Assembly: GCF_000003815.2 (NCBI RefSeq)
Contig: NC_049992.1
Coordinates: forward strand, 16,780,467 to 16,844,466
Length of the DNA stretch: 64,000 nucleotides
Source: Branchiostoma floridae
Lineage: Eukaryota > Chordata > Leptocardii > Amphioxiformes > Branchiostomatidae
Direction of reading: 5' to 3'
Part shown: positions 1-10,347 of the stretch, piece after piece
How the letters are laid out: every line of letters starts with the position of its first letter
How positions within the stretch are numbered: position 1 is the first letter of the stretch
Program-made: the position numbers and the translations under genes
Notes under the pieces: model-generated
What the model saw: the letters and a program-made list of their open reading frames with translations, nothing else
Told to the model about the DNA's origin: nothing
The model's database searches: none

Positions 1-215
1 ATAGATGTCATATAATGTAGGTGTATATAGATTGCTATTAGCTTTAGTGACTGTAATCACGTATAAAGTATAAAAGGAAAAATAGCAATGGTTTCTGAAC
101 AATTTTACTATGATCCATACTTCCTAAATTCAGAGTGGTGCAGGTAAAATCTGTCTGGTGCAGGTAATTTTCAGTGTTATGCACTGGTATGCAGAAAAAA
201 GTATTTCGAGCCCTG
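1..215 (-). mobile_element. Terminal part of a non-autonomous element with GTGCAGG repeats, cut by window start
   Basis: The segment ends at 215 with the terminus ATTTCGAGCCCTG and carries GGTGCAGGTAA motifs near 140-165. The same sequence, including the internal AATAGCAATGGTT stretch, recurs in the elements at 55081 and 58389. Only one end is inside the window, so no target-site duplication can be read. Confidence 0.7.
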
Positions 216-513
216 AAGAGTAATGTTAACCTCAGCCCCCCCAGCTTAACACCCCTTAAATTTCATGCACACACTCCTGTTTGATACACTACACATGTGC
301 TACCACATAGCTTTGACAAACATGTTGTTAAGTGCTTGTGCCTGTGTGTTGTTTTTGTAAGGAGGAATGCTTTCTAGTCTGCCCCTTGACTTCATCTCAC
401 AGTTCTAACTATGTTTTCTTGTGGGCTAAGTTCTTATGAAATAATTACACGGGAAGGCAAAGTTTCAAAATTTACTTTTTACTATTTTAGTCAACAGTTC
501 TATTTTTAGATTA

Positions 514-897
514 GGCCACACCAATTTTATTTGCTGCTTCTCAGATTTCTCGACCCTTTTTTGTCCGATTTGAAAAAAAAAAAACACACAAAAACTTTTC
601 AAATTGATGGCCACACCTCATGTTGACAAAATTTCACTGCCTCTCCTTTCTCAAATTAACTATGTCTATGGGCCTCAAATTTTAGTAGCTGTACGTGCCT
701 ATTTTGGACGGTACGTTTATCATTTTTCTTCAAACTTTGGACTTTGCTACCAGGGACCCTCTAAATGTTGAAAGTTTAGGTTTTTCTGTCTGATCTCTCC
801 TACCCCCGACTATTTGAAAAGTTTTAAAAAAAATTTTTTTCGACCGACCCAATTTTTTTCTGAAATAATCCGAGAAACAAATAAAATTGGTGTGGCC
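514..897. mobile_element. PIF/Harbinger-like MITE
   Basis: Inverted termini start GGCCACACCAATTTTATTTG at 514 and end with its complement at 897. The element is flanked by a TTA duplication (511-513 and 898-900), the 3-bp TWA target typical of PIF/Harbinger elements. No transposase frame is present, so it is non-autonomous. Confidence 0.75.
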
Positions 898-3390
898 TTA
901 GTCAATGAAAGATTTACATCTCAGGTTTTATCAATTATATGGCAAGAAAAAAACATGATTGAGTGTCAACAAAGTTTACTTTGAATTGCTAATGACTAAT
1001 GTCACAAATGACACCTGTTTGCACCTATTAACAAGAAACAATCACAAGTATTATTCAGTGAACAAACTTAAGGCTTTTGTACAAAATATGCAGTTCCGTC
1101 ATGTCACGCGTGATTCCCACCCGTGTCACGTCATAGAAACGGCAGCTGGTTTGGAACCTGGAACTGCGATTTGCCAGTGTTCTTTTGAAATTTGAGAAGC
1201 CCAACAGGGCATGATCACAGTTTGTACTGTATATATGTTTGCACAATGTTTGCTTTTCTGCATGTCAAAAAGTATTTTTCTTTTGCAAGTCATGGTGCCA
1301 GGTTTGGAATCAGCCACTGTGTTTACTACGATGTCATGAGCAAAAATTCACTTGATAACCTGGAATCAAGAGCATTGTTTGCCATATTTGATGTTCAATT
1401 ATATAAGAAGGGTTTGTATTTCATATTTCATACACGCATCTTTGTTCATTGAATAATACTGTTATTTCTGAGTGTTATAAGTAAATGTTGCCTTTTTATG
1501 ACTTGAACATACATATCATGTACATTTTACTGAAAGAATACATGTGCAAGACAGCACTATGATGCAACCAATCCCCTAGTCTTTTATTGGAAGATGCCAA
1601 CATACATGTAGTAGACATATTATAAGCTACAATAACTGCATGAGAACATATTTGAAATTGTAACACTTTCTGTGTGCACATGTCAAGTACATAGCAGCGC
1701 CCCAGACACACTGATTGAATGTGCACTTCATATACGATTATCAAAAGAGCAGCTATGTAAAACTAATTGTTGTCATAAGTCTATCTAGATTTCAACTTGG
1801 CAGAGGAACTTGGCACTTCTTCAAGCTTAGATTCTAACTTGGCAGGGGAACATGGCTCTTTTTCAGTTTCCTTACACTTTCAGTGTACACTCAAAGCGTT
1901 TCAGTCCTAAGAATAGACCCTGTAATAGGATTGTCAATTATAGGTCTAACAATGTTAACTGTGGTACCCCAAAGTTGACACGTAGACCTTACTTTGATTT
2001 TGGTGCATGTCCGGCTGCCTTTGTTACACACTATTGTATGTACGTGTAAATATGTTCAGCTCAATAGCAGGAGGATCAAGTGTCCTCATGTAAAACTAAT
2101 TACGTGTACCAATAGCTACATACCAGTTACAGGTACATGTAGCCATGCAAGTAGAAGTGGTTCAGCACATTTGAGAAAGCAGTGTACAAAATACTTTTCT
2201 GAGCCAGGTTGCACACTGTGCAACCTGGGGCAAAAACTAGGTTGCACAACTGAATTTCAAGTTGCACCACCTACAATTCACTAATTTCTGGAAAAAAATA
2301 CATAACCTTTTACTATCATTTACTTATAAGCTTGTTTGTTTCAAACTAAAAATCAAGTAAATTGACAACAAAATAGAGTTCTGAGGCTCAAAATCTAAGT
2401 TGCACCCTGTGCAACCTGAGCTTAGAAGTAAGTTGCACCAAGCAAAAAGTGGTTGCAATGTGCAAGTGTGCAAGTGGGTATTTTGCACGCTGGAAAGCAT
2501 GACATTGATTGTCACACTCTATTAAAGAAGTGTCACTTAACAAACCAATAAGGGACTTAAGTGTATGAACTGAAAATAATGGCTTTCAAGTCATAATGCC
2601 ATATCCTAGTTGTAGTTGGTGACAGTATGTTTTCTTTCTTTTCCTCTGGTTAGCCTCCAAAGCGCTGTAACTTAAGTCAACTTTGTAAACATTCTATGTC
2701 GTGCGCTAATGAACTGGGCAGACAAACTACACTCCCAGCACCATAGAGATAGCAGCAAGCTCTTGATGGTATAGTTACCTTAATGCTTATCCAGGCTACC
2801 TTAATGGTTATCTGGTAAGCCAAGCAAATGTGTCTACACTATGGGTAAAATGGGCTTATCGCTAATTGGTCCAGTCCTTTCAGTGCAGCTTCTTAGCTAA
2901 TTACGACACCAGCACAATTGAAAGTGTATGTATCAAATAATCAATATAATTGACCCCAAGATATGAGTAGTAACAGGTTGCAGGAACAATCGGTAATGAC
3001 AAAATTTAGGATATCTGATATGAAAGTCCGATATGATCACAGAATTCAATGAAGTCATCAGGATCCTGTCCCATAGTGTAGCACACTTGGTATATGTGCC
3101 AGTACTTGGGATTTATACAGCTTGTAAAATGTTGTATCATACATGTATATCATAAACACACATATATGGCCGATGCAACATTCTGTTGAAGTAGTAGAGC
3201 TATTCATCTTCCCTGCTTCCAAAAACAGAAGTTAAGAAGTCAACTTGTCTAGGTATAGCCAACACAAAGAAGGGTGTTTTTACAACAATTCCAAACATTC
3301 TCCATCTTTGTTTCCAATGATTCTATCATACCGTAGGCTTTGGCATGGACTTATTGGCAAATGAACTTTCAATTAAAATTTACATTACAC
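898..3390. other. Non-coding stretch without recognised gene
   Basis: Apart from the TTGCAC-rich repeat near 2.2-2.5 kb I see no coding exon, RNA gene or complete transposon. Short frames here have no homology that I recognise and no splice context. Confidence 0.5.
2206..2480. repeat. Inverted TTGCACC/GTGCAAC repeat cluster
   Basis: Motifs such as GGTTGCACACTGTGCAACC near 2209 and GTTGCACCCTGTGCAACCTG near 2399 form small palindromes on both sides of a ~150 bp spacer. The arrangement resembles the GTGCACCC and GTGCAGG arrays at 9.1, 20.5 and 55.1 kb, but the CAGGGCTCG termini are not seen here. Confidence 0.45.
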
Positions 3391-3639
3391 CTAACTGGAA
3401 ATTTGCACCATGAATAGCTTCTGTGGATTTCTTGTCCTTGACTTCTGTCTTCACCTTCGTCCTGTTAGTTGTTACTTGAATAACAGCACAACAAAAAGTC
3501 GTGCCTCCTCCTTTGTTTTCGGTGTCATGGTATCCACTGATGCCTGATGCCACAACAAGCAGACAGAGGTCAACGTTCACTCGTACTGTGACAACCAAAA
3601 TAGAACCACCCTGGTTTGTAACAGCATCGCTCAATGTCC
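3391..3639 (-). CDS. Possible internal exon of an unrecognised gene
   Basis: On the - strand an open stretch of 82 codons is bounded by an acceptor-like TTGTTTTTAAG and a donor-like GTGTAA. The translation has alternating hydrophobic runs and a basic segment (RTKVKTEVKDKK). That loosely recalls a C2-type beta sandwich, but no signature is decisive. No partner exon was found on this strand. It may be an isolated exon, a remnant or chance. Confidence 0.22.
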
Positions 3640-4252
3640 CTTAAAAACAAATACATTAGGTGATCAGTTAACTGTTTTTATCCAATATAAAAGTCTCTAT
3701 CTAGTAATTAGTATATTCAAAGGAATTGGTTACACTTTCAGACACATTCATGAGCATTATAGGCTCAAGAGCTTAGGTTACAAAGCCAATGGTTGTTTTT
3801 GAAAAAAGGGACTTTTTTTGAAGGAGTAGTATTTATTGAACATGAAGGTTGAAGAAGTACCACATCACAACAGTGTTTGCCTTAGAAATTGAAATAAAAA
3901 CTGGTGTTAACTGCAAATTGTGACTGCATTAGCTAGACTGTCCTAAATGAGTTTTCTCATTGTAGAGCCTGTCTGTATCTTGTGTATGCCTTCTACTTTG
4001 AGGCATACAATATATGATTCTCTTGTGAAGCTTTCAATTCAATGTTCAGCTTTTGGGGGGAATCATTTGTGAAGCATAATTGGTTGCTTTAAAGGTTAAT
4101 CAGTCATTTTAATTAAACCCAATTACTTTTATACCGTCAATCTTGAGAAATTCTTCATATTATAATGATCCAGTTCGCAAGATTGCCTCAAAGTCACAGC
4201 GGAATACCTTTCGGTGTCAGTGCTCTGACAGCCAAATTTTGCTGGACACCCA

Positions 4253-4512
4253 TGACTCAAATCCTTTGGAAGAACAAAATAGCGTTGCTGACCCTCCTTA
4301 AAGTTTGCCATTTAAAGTGTCAGCAGGAGCCCCCATACAGATCCTCTTTCCCAAATGGTTGAGTTTTCTCCTTCTAAGGATGGACTCAAATCCTTTGAAA
4401 GATTTACAAAATAGCATTGCTGACCCTTCTAAAGTTTGCCATTTAAAGTGTCACGAGCTCCCATACAGACCCTCTTTTTTCCCCAAATGGTTGAGTTTTC
4501 TCCTTGTAAGTC
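4253..4512. repeat. Two-copy tandem duplication, period about 129 bp
   Basis: The segment from GACTCAAATCCTTTG through GGTTGAGTTTTCTCCTT occurs twice back to back (from 4253 and from 4382) with moderate divergence. Nothing coding is evident. Confidence 0.65.
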
Positions 4513-7267
4513 TGGACTAGTTCCACCAGTCTTACTGGATGACCTGCTTGTCAAACATGTCAGGTATTGCCACCCCCCTGGGTAGGTATGCAGGAGACAT
4601 GGAGACAGACAAATCAGCAAAGGAAGGGCCATGGTTTGCCCCGTAGATTCATTGCAATTCTTTGTGAGCTCTCATAAAACAAAACGTGAGGTTTTCCTGA
4701 AGGTACTTTGTAATATGGCTGACACAGTCGACATCCTTTTCGAATTTCTTACTGGTACACATGAGTGCAGGTCTGTCTACACACCTCAAATGACCTCAAA
4801 CAACCTGAAATGGGGCAACGACCTTGTGTGGTGCTTTGGATATATTGTATATGCATTAATATATAAATACAAAAAACAGCAATTCCTAACTTGCTACGTT
4901 TTTTACTCATAATGATAATAAAACAATGTATCCAGAGAGCACCATAAAATTAAATGGTTGTTGCCCCAATGTACAGTTGCATATTAGAGCGGCCATTTGA
5001 GGTTGAGGTTGTTTGAGGTCGTTCAGGGTGTTTAGGCAGACTGCATGCTTGCATGTACAAAGTGCAGTGTAACTAGTGTTCAATGAGTGTTCAAACTGTC
5101 ACACAAGGTACTAAACACTTTAACATGTAAATCTCTCGCAATACTTAGCCATTTCTCCCAGTTTAAAGATATGTGCACTCTGCCAAGTTGCACTACCATT
5201 GACTACTTGAAAAGCTACTTAAGGATGATGTCTTTATGTTTCTGGCAACATTTATTAATCAAAGGCATAAACAGGTGGTTTGTCCCACTTCCTGACAAAG
5301 ATTCGAGATACTGGTACCATGGTATGGTTTGCCTTAGAGGCACAGCTACACATAACCTGGCACTGGTGCCATCCCTATTACAAAACAGCTGCTATCAGAT
5401 CTTTTACAGCCTGTTGACAGATAAATTGAGTGTCTGCCAACTTTCCCAGGACTTGGTTTTTTCATTTCAAGAAAAGAACCATTTAAATCTAGGACAAGTT
5501 GTATGTGGGTAGTCTGTGTAACACAAACTCCGCTGTCCAGGGCTGCAACTGGCCCCTCCCCGCGTGGATGTTTGGCGGGCTGCTATAAGCGAGATTTAAT
5601 CAGGGTAGTATATGGGGTGGTATGGTAACCCTGCAATAGGGACAATACTAGAAGCAGGTCTCATTGTCTTGTGTAACATCGTACAGTCAAACCTGCCTAG
5701 AAGACCAGAAAGGTGACTGATAAAATCTGGTCTATGTGACAGTTCGTTGCTGAAGACTTCGGATATTCATTTGCACTGGTTTGATGGTACCTGAGACTAG
5801 TTTCTCTTTGATTGTCATTGCAAAACTGGGCCTATTTCAACTCTCATAAAGCTCAGCTTGCTTTCTGCAAGGAGGTTTCAACCAGCCCTTTGTGTACTTG
5901 AGGTAAAATAAATCAAGGTACAAAATTAATGTAAAAGCCTTTTTGAGGCCGTATGGGCAGTGTGTTGTCATCCACAGTGTGTCGAGGGAACTGTTTGAAT
6001 GGTATTTGAAGGTATTCAACTCCTTCCACCATTTTTTCCCTCTCCAACCGAAGTCAGGTACCCACTTGTACACCTGTGTGGAGTGAGGAGAATAATGTTA
6101 CTCGTACATGTAAGTGCCTTTCCCAAGGACGCAGCCATTGCAACATCTGTAATATACGCCAGGAATGCCAGAAATTGAACTTTTGATGGTATGACTTCTT
6201 GATATCGTGTCTGCTTAGCCTGTCCACTTGACGCCACGATGTGCACGTGTAGAGCCGCACGAGCCCTTCTATGTATATCAGGACATGTAAGTCCTAAGGG
6301 GGAAATTTGATTAACCAGCTGAGTAGCACCAAGTATTTGTGTCAATGGCTGGAGGCTTAGTTTCCTTTCATCTCAGCTTCTTCCTGTAGTCAGTTCAAAG
6401 CTCATCCATGCTTTAAAGCTTCCATCTAGGTGACATGAAGAGGGGATTATAATGAGCTGGTTAAGGGGAAAGCTGAGCTCAATTTTCCATAAGTGCCCTT
6501 TTAATTACCTTAAAAATAGCAGGTCTTATGTCTGATGCAAATTGCAGAGGTTTGGGATTGTGTTTCATTGATAGAGTTGGTGATGAAAGTGAAAAAAGAA
6601 TTTGACCAGAATGTAGCAATTCTAACGTTATCTTCTAGAAATTTCATGTTGTTCCTACCCTAAGGCATACTTATCATACTATATTAACTTATACACAAAA
6701 AAGTATACCGCCATGCGATGCTTTGCTACGGTGACGGTTGTCTTTGGACACATGGGGCACAGGATGCTAGTATTGCGCACAAATCAAAACGGCGCTCATT
6801 TTCATCTTGCAACATTTCATACATGAAATCGTTCATGTCTGATATTTAGTGTTTTGTGCCTGCATTTTCCTTCATATACAGACAAATGAGAGGATGAGGA
6901 TTTGATGCGTGTACAGGGCCAGATGGGCAATACCCAGGCTTGAAGTTGAAACCTTTCATCCTCGCTGCGCTGGCGGAAGTGCAAGAGCTTTGATCTGGTC
7001 TAAGAAGCAGCCACTGGCAGGCCATTCCACTTGGAACACTTGACAACAATGTCACAAACAATTAAGAATGAGGAAAAACATGTTTCATTGCTAGGGGCTT
7101 ATTAGCATATCATAAAGTTTTAAAGAACGCTTGCAGATAGATGTGCAAAAGCTAGATGTGACAGGTCGTTCAGTGTGATATAACCAGCTGCTGCCGCGCC
7201 GCGCGCCTGCGAAGCTCGTGTGTTACGCCGAACGGCGGTTATACCGGCTATATAGATACAGATACAG
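4513..7267. other. Non-coding stretch with repeat fragments
   Basis: No gene is recognised. A lone left end of the CAGTCAAACCTG element starts near 5684 (compare 12412), and a reverse SINE fragment lies near 6.05-6.24 kb. The 141-codon frame at 5087-5512 contains a stretch (GGTTTGCCTTAGAGGCA) also found near 27763, so it is partly repeat-derived. Confidence 0.45.
6045..6240 (-). mobile_element. tRNA-derived SINE fragment
   Basis: Read on the - strand it gives TCCTTGGGAAAGGCACTTAC followed by GTGGGTACCTGACTTCGG. These are the same body motifs as in the SINE-like copies at 20240 and 62010. The tRNA-like head is not clearly preserved. Confidence 0.4.
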
Positions 7268-7923
7268 ATAACCATATGGTCTATGACCTCTTATTTTATT
7301 ACCGTCACTGGTGACAGTTTGTCTTTAGACACAAGTAGAACCGTCACTGGCCTCCCGTTGAAGCGCCACAGGACCAGGTTGAAGGTGGACGCAAGTCTCT
7401 CCGTGAAAACATCATCACACGACCCTCATTTCGTCTATAGACTGGTGACGGTTAACTGTCATGCCACTGTAAAACTGTAGCCAATCTTAAACGGGCCTTA
7501 AGTCTCCTTATTCTACTAATCTTAGTGTGTCTCATTGTAAAAGACAGAAGGCCAGGCTTAAGTGTGATATTAGCAAGCCAACACTGGCCATTTTACCTAT
7601 TGAGTGAGGGAGTGAGTGAGAATGAAGTACATTGTATTTCAACTCTGTTCTATTAATAATTATGTAACCACCAGGCCTACATGTATGAGGAGAAGACTTG
7701 TCAGAAAACGTGCATGCAAATTAAGAGCCATCTCATCACCTGCTCCTTTCCAAGGACCTACATCAAGCACCTGGAACATCTTTCCAAGCAACATATACAT
7801 GTACACAGTAGCCACACTTCTCCTTCAATATTCTCCAAGCAGATGCTTGGCTCTGTCTTGTTTTTTAAATTGTTTTAGGCATTTTCAGGTAATAGAATAA
7901 GAGGTCATAGACCATATGGTTAT
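7268..7923. mobile_element. Inverted-repeat element of about 656 bp
   Basis: A ~36 bp inverted repeat beginning ATAACCATATGGTCTATGAC frames the segment. A second inverted pair (ACCGTCACTGGTGACAGT near 7301 and GACTGGTGACGGTTA near 7439) lies inside it, suggesting a nested or compound element. No clear target-site duplication was found. Confidence 0.5.
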
Positions 7924-8285
7924 GATAATGCCTAAGGTCATTTTATTATGCCATTTTTTTTATTAGGCCGGCTGGCTGATAAAACGATACCCTGTTGAGA
8001 AAGAAAGCCAACCTACATTTTCATAGACCCTCTGCTTGGAGAACTACTAGCTTCTACAATGATATTCATTGTCAGAAATGACAAATAACAAATTTTAATG
8101 ATGACATACACACCTCTTGCATTCCTTGGATCTTCAGGCTGATATTTTGTCATCACACAAGATGACAAAACATCAGCCTTGTTTCAACAAGAGGTATTTT
8201 GGATGTCTAAAGATGATACATTTAATGTTTACAACACAATGTTCTCTTCAGACTATACATCTCCTGGTGAAAACAATGTAGAGCA

Positions 8286-8385
8286 NNNNNNNNNNNNNNN
8301 NNNNNNNNNNNNNNNNNNNNNNNNNNNNNNNNNNNNNNNNNNNNNNNNNNNNNNNNNNNNNNNNNNNNNNNNNNNNNNNNNNNNN
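8286..8385. other. Assembly gap (100 N)
   Basis: Exactly 100 N, the usual placeholder for a gap of unknown size. The GT-rich microsatellite just downstream is a likely cause. Confidence 0.98.
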
Positions 8386-8404
8386 TTGTTTTAGAAGGAG
8401 ATTC

Positions 8405-8509
8405 ATGCATGTCAGTGTGTGTATGTATGTGTGTTTGTGTTTGTGTGTATGTCATTGTGTGTGTGTGTTTATGTGTACAGTGTGTATGTGTATACAAGAA
8501 CAAGAAGTA

Positions 8510-8541
<32 letters not shown>

Positions 8542-8560
8542 TGTGTATCTGTGTTAGTGT
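8405..8560. repeat. Imperfect (GT)n microsatellite
   Basis: A GT/TATG-rich run of about 150 bp with short interruptions. Frames through it on either strand are low-complexity artefacts. Confidence 0.9.
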
Positions 8561-9081
8561 GTCAACACGATTACCCATGGAGGCCCAAATAACCGTGAGA
8601 ATGGTAAATAGATCTTTAGAAAACCTTGAAATGATCATGTTTTGGGTCCAATAACAGCTTGCTAAGCACTATCATACATGTAGTAGTTATGATAGGTTTT
8701 GATATCTGTCCCATTTAGAATATCTTCCTTTCCAAGGGTACTTTTTTCCTCAGGGAACTGTGCCCTCAACTGACATGTACAATTACATACACCATGAGTA
8801 ATGCAGGTGCTTGTGTTGACATAAGCCATTCACTTATTACAAGAATACCTGCCCCCATTATTCTAATGCTACCGTGTGCCTCCACTTCCATGCTCTTGAC
8901 TTTGGAAATGTCTATTTGCCTGTGCCAGGTCCAGTTAATGTGAAATCGATGTCAGACTCGGAGCCACTTTTTTGTTCCCCCGGCACCTAATGTCAAACAT
9001 GGTCCACTTGGTCAACAAGTGGGTTCCCCATAATGGATGCTACGTTGAGAGCTGTTAGTTGAACTGTGAAGCATCACAGAC

Positions 9082-9453
9082 CAGGGCTCGAAATACTGGG
9101 TGTATGTGCACCCAGGTGCACCCAAAATTGGAGCTGTGCACCCAATTATTTTCTGTGGGTGCACCCTGTGCACCCAAATATTTTCTTGGGTTTATGTATG
9201 TAAAGATATCAAAGTGTACTAGTATACATCATATTTTTGACATCTAAGATAATAAAAATGTCTGTTATGGTACTTGTTAAAGAATTTGATAGTATGTAAC
9301 TATGTTTTGTTATTAGGTTTTTCTGACATTCTACTTAAAGTTGAGAGGTGCACCCCAAAAATTTTTGGTGCACCCAAAAATTTTTTGGTGCACCCAATTT
9401 TTTAAGCTGGGTGCACCAGTGCACCAAATCCCAAAAATGAATTTCGAGCCCTG
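9082..9453 (+). mobile_element. CAGGGCTCG-terminated element with GTGCACCC arrays
   Basis: Starts CAGGGCTCGAAAT and ends ATTTCGAGCCCTG. It is flanked by a 5-bp duplication CAGAC (9077-9081 and 9454-9458). Subterminal GTGCACCC motifs occur in several copies at each end. A second copy, inverted, is at 20476-20834. It has no coding capacity. The termini look hAT-like, but 5 bp is shorter than the canonical 8-bp hAT duplication. Confidence 0.75.
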
Positions 9454-9458
9454 CAGAC

Positions 9459-10197
9459 CAAGCTACACGTAATGCCCTGCTGCTGTTACAAGAGCTCTGA
9501 GTGGGGTATACCTGTGAAAACAAGTCAGTTAAAGTTGGCTTGTCGTCCTTTTACGAGAGAAACTGTAAAACAAGCCACTTCATTGGTATGCAGCCCCCCA
9601 CCCTGCAATGTTTTGCCAACAGCCGCAAATTGCATAATATATGTGGGGATAGGCGTGCACGGAATATGATGAATTTTCTTTTGTGTTTAACTAGCATGTA
9701 ACCTTACATAACACATTCCTCTCAATATTAAAAACAATTTCTTGTGTATTACATTGATATGATTATGTTTTGTTATATGGTATGGTGAATAGCAGGAGTC
9801 CAAGGATGGAGCCTTGAGCGATCATGCAAATCACGTTCTAATGCCATCATAAACATTTTGGTTCTTCTAGTAATGGTAATATGATTGCAACAACTCTGTT
9901 TTCAATGTATAACTGTATGGTATTGTTTACATCACACAAAATTGATATAGCTAGTCTATTATTGACAACAATTTCCAGTACTACTATATATGAGTTTTAT
10001 ATATCCTGTACACTGATACAATGGCGGATAAAATGGGAAGACTGTTTTAGATTTTTTCACAAAGATGTCAGATCAAAAAATATTATGTCATTTCTTATTG
10101 TTCAATCCAAAACAAGGATAAGGGTAAGTCAAGTAACCAAAAACACAACTTTTTTCATAGGCCTACTAGTAGTAAACATTTCCTTTTTTCCTTCTAG
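9459..10197. other. Non-coding sequence upstream of first visible PDE9A exon
   Basis: No repeat or exon is recognised except the polypyrimidine tract and acceptor ending at 10197. It should be part of a PDE9A intron, because the gene's N-terminal residues are not encoded by the exon that follows. Confidence 0.5.
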
Positions 10198-10347
10198 AGT
10201 GCTTCCGTGCTGCGGCCGAGGCTGGGCCTAACGACATCCTGAAGTTGTACAACACCAAGGGAAACATCGTCAATATCTCGCCCAAGTTGGAGGCAAACCG
10301 ACCTGACAGCCGCTATAAGCTACAGGTGGTCGCTGCCACCTGCAATG
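10198..10347 (+). CDS. PDE9A: PDE9A visible exon 1 (N-terminal domain)
   Basis: Follows the acceptor CTTTTTTCCTTCTAG. It encodes about 49 residues beginning CFRAAAEAG and ending VVAATCN, matching the conserved region after the PDE9A N-terminus. Ends in phase 1 before donor GTAGGT. Its last ~46 bases are amplified in the intron that follows. Confidence 0.88.

Noticed and set aside
4631-4912. Missing N-terminal PDE9A exon
   Set aside because: A weak CN..D..DILF resemblance to the human N-terminus is not supported by splice phase or by further matches.
5087-5512. 141-codon + strand frame
   Set aside because: No recognised homology, no splice context, and part of it is repeated near 27.76 kb.
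6016-6345. 109-codon - strand frame
   Set aside because: It overlaps a reverse SINE body and has no protein-like signature.
8222-8638. 138-codon - strand frame
   Set aside because: It runs through the assembly gap and the GT microsatellite.
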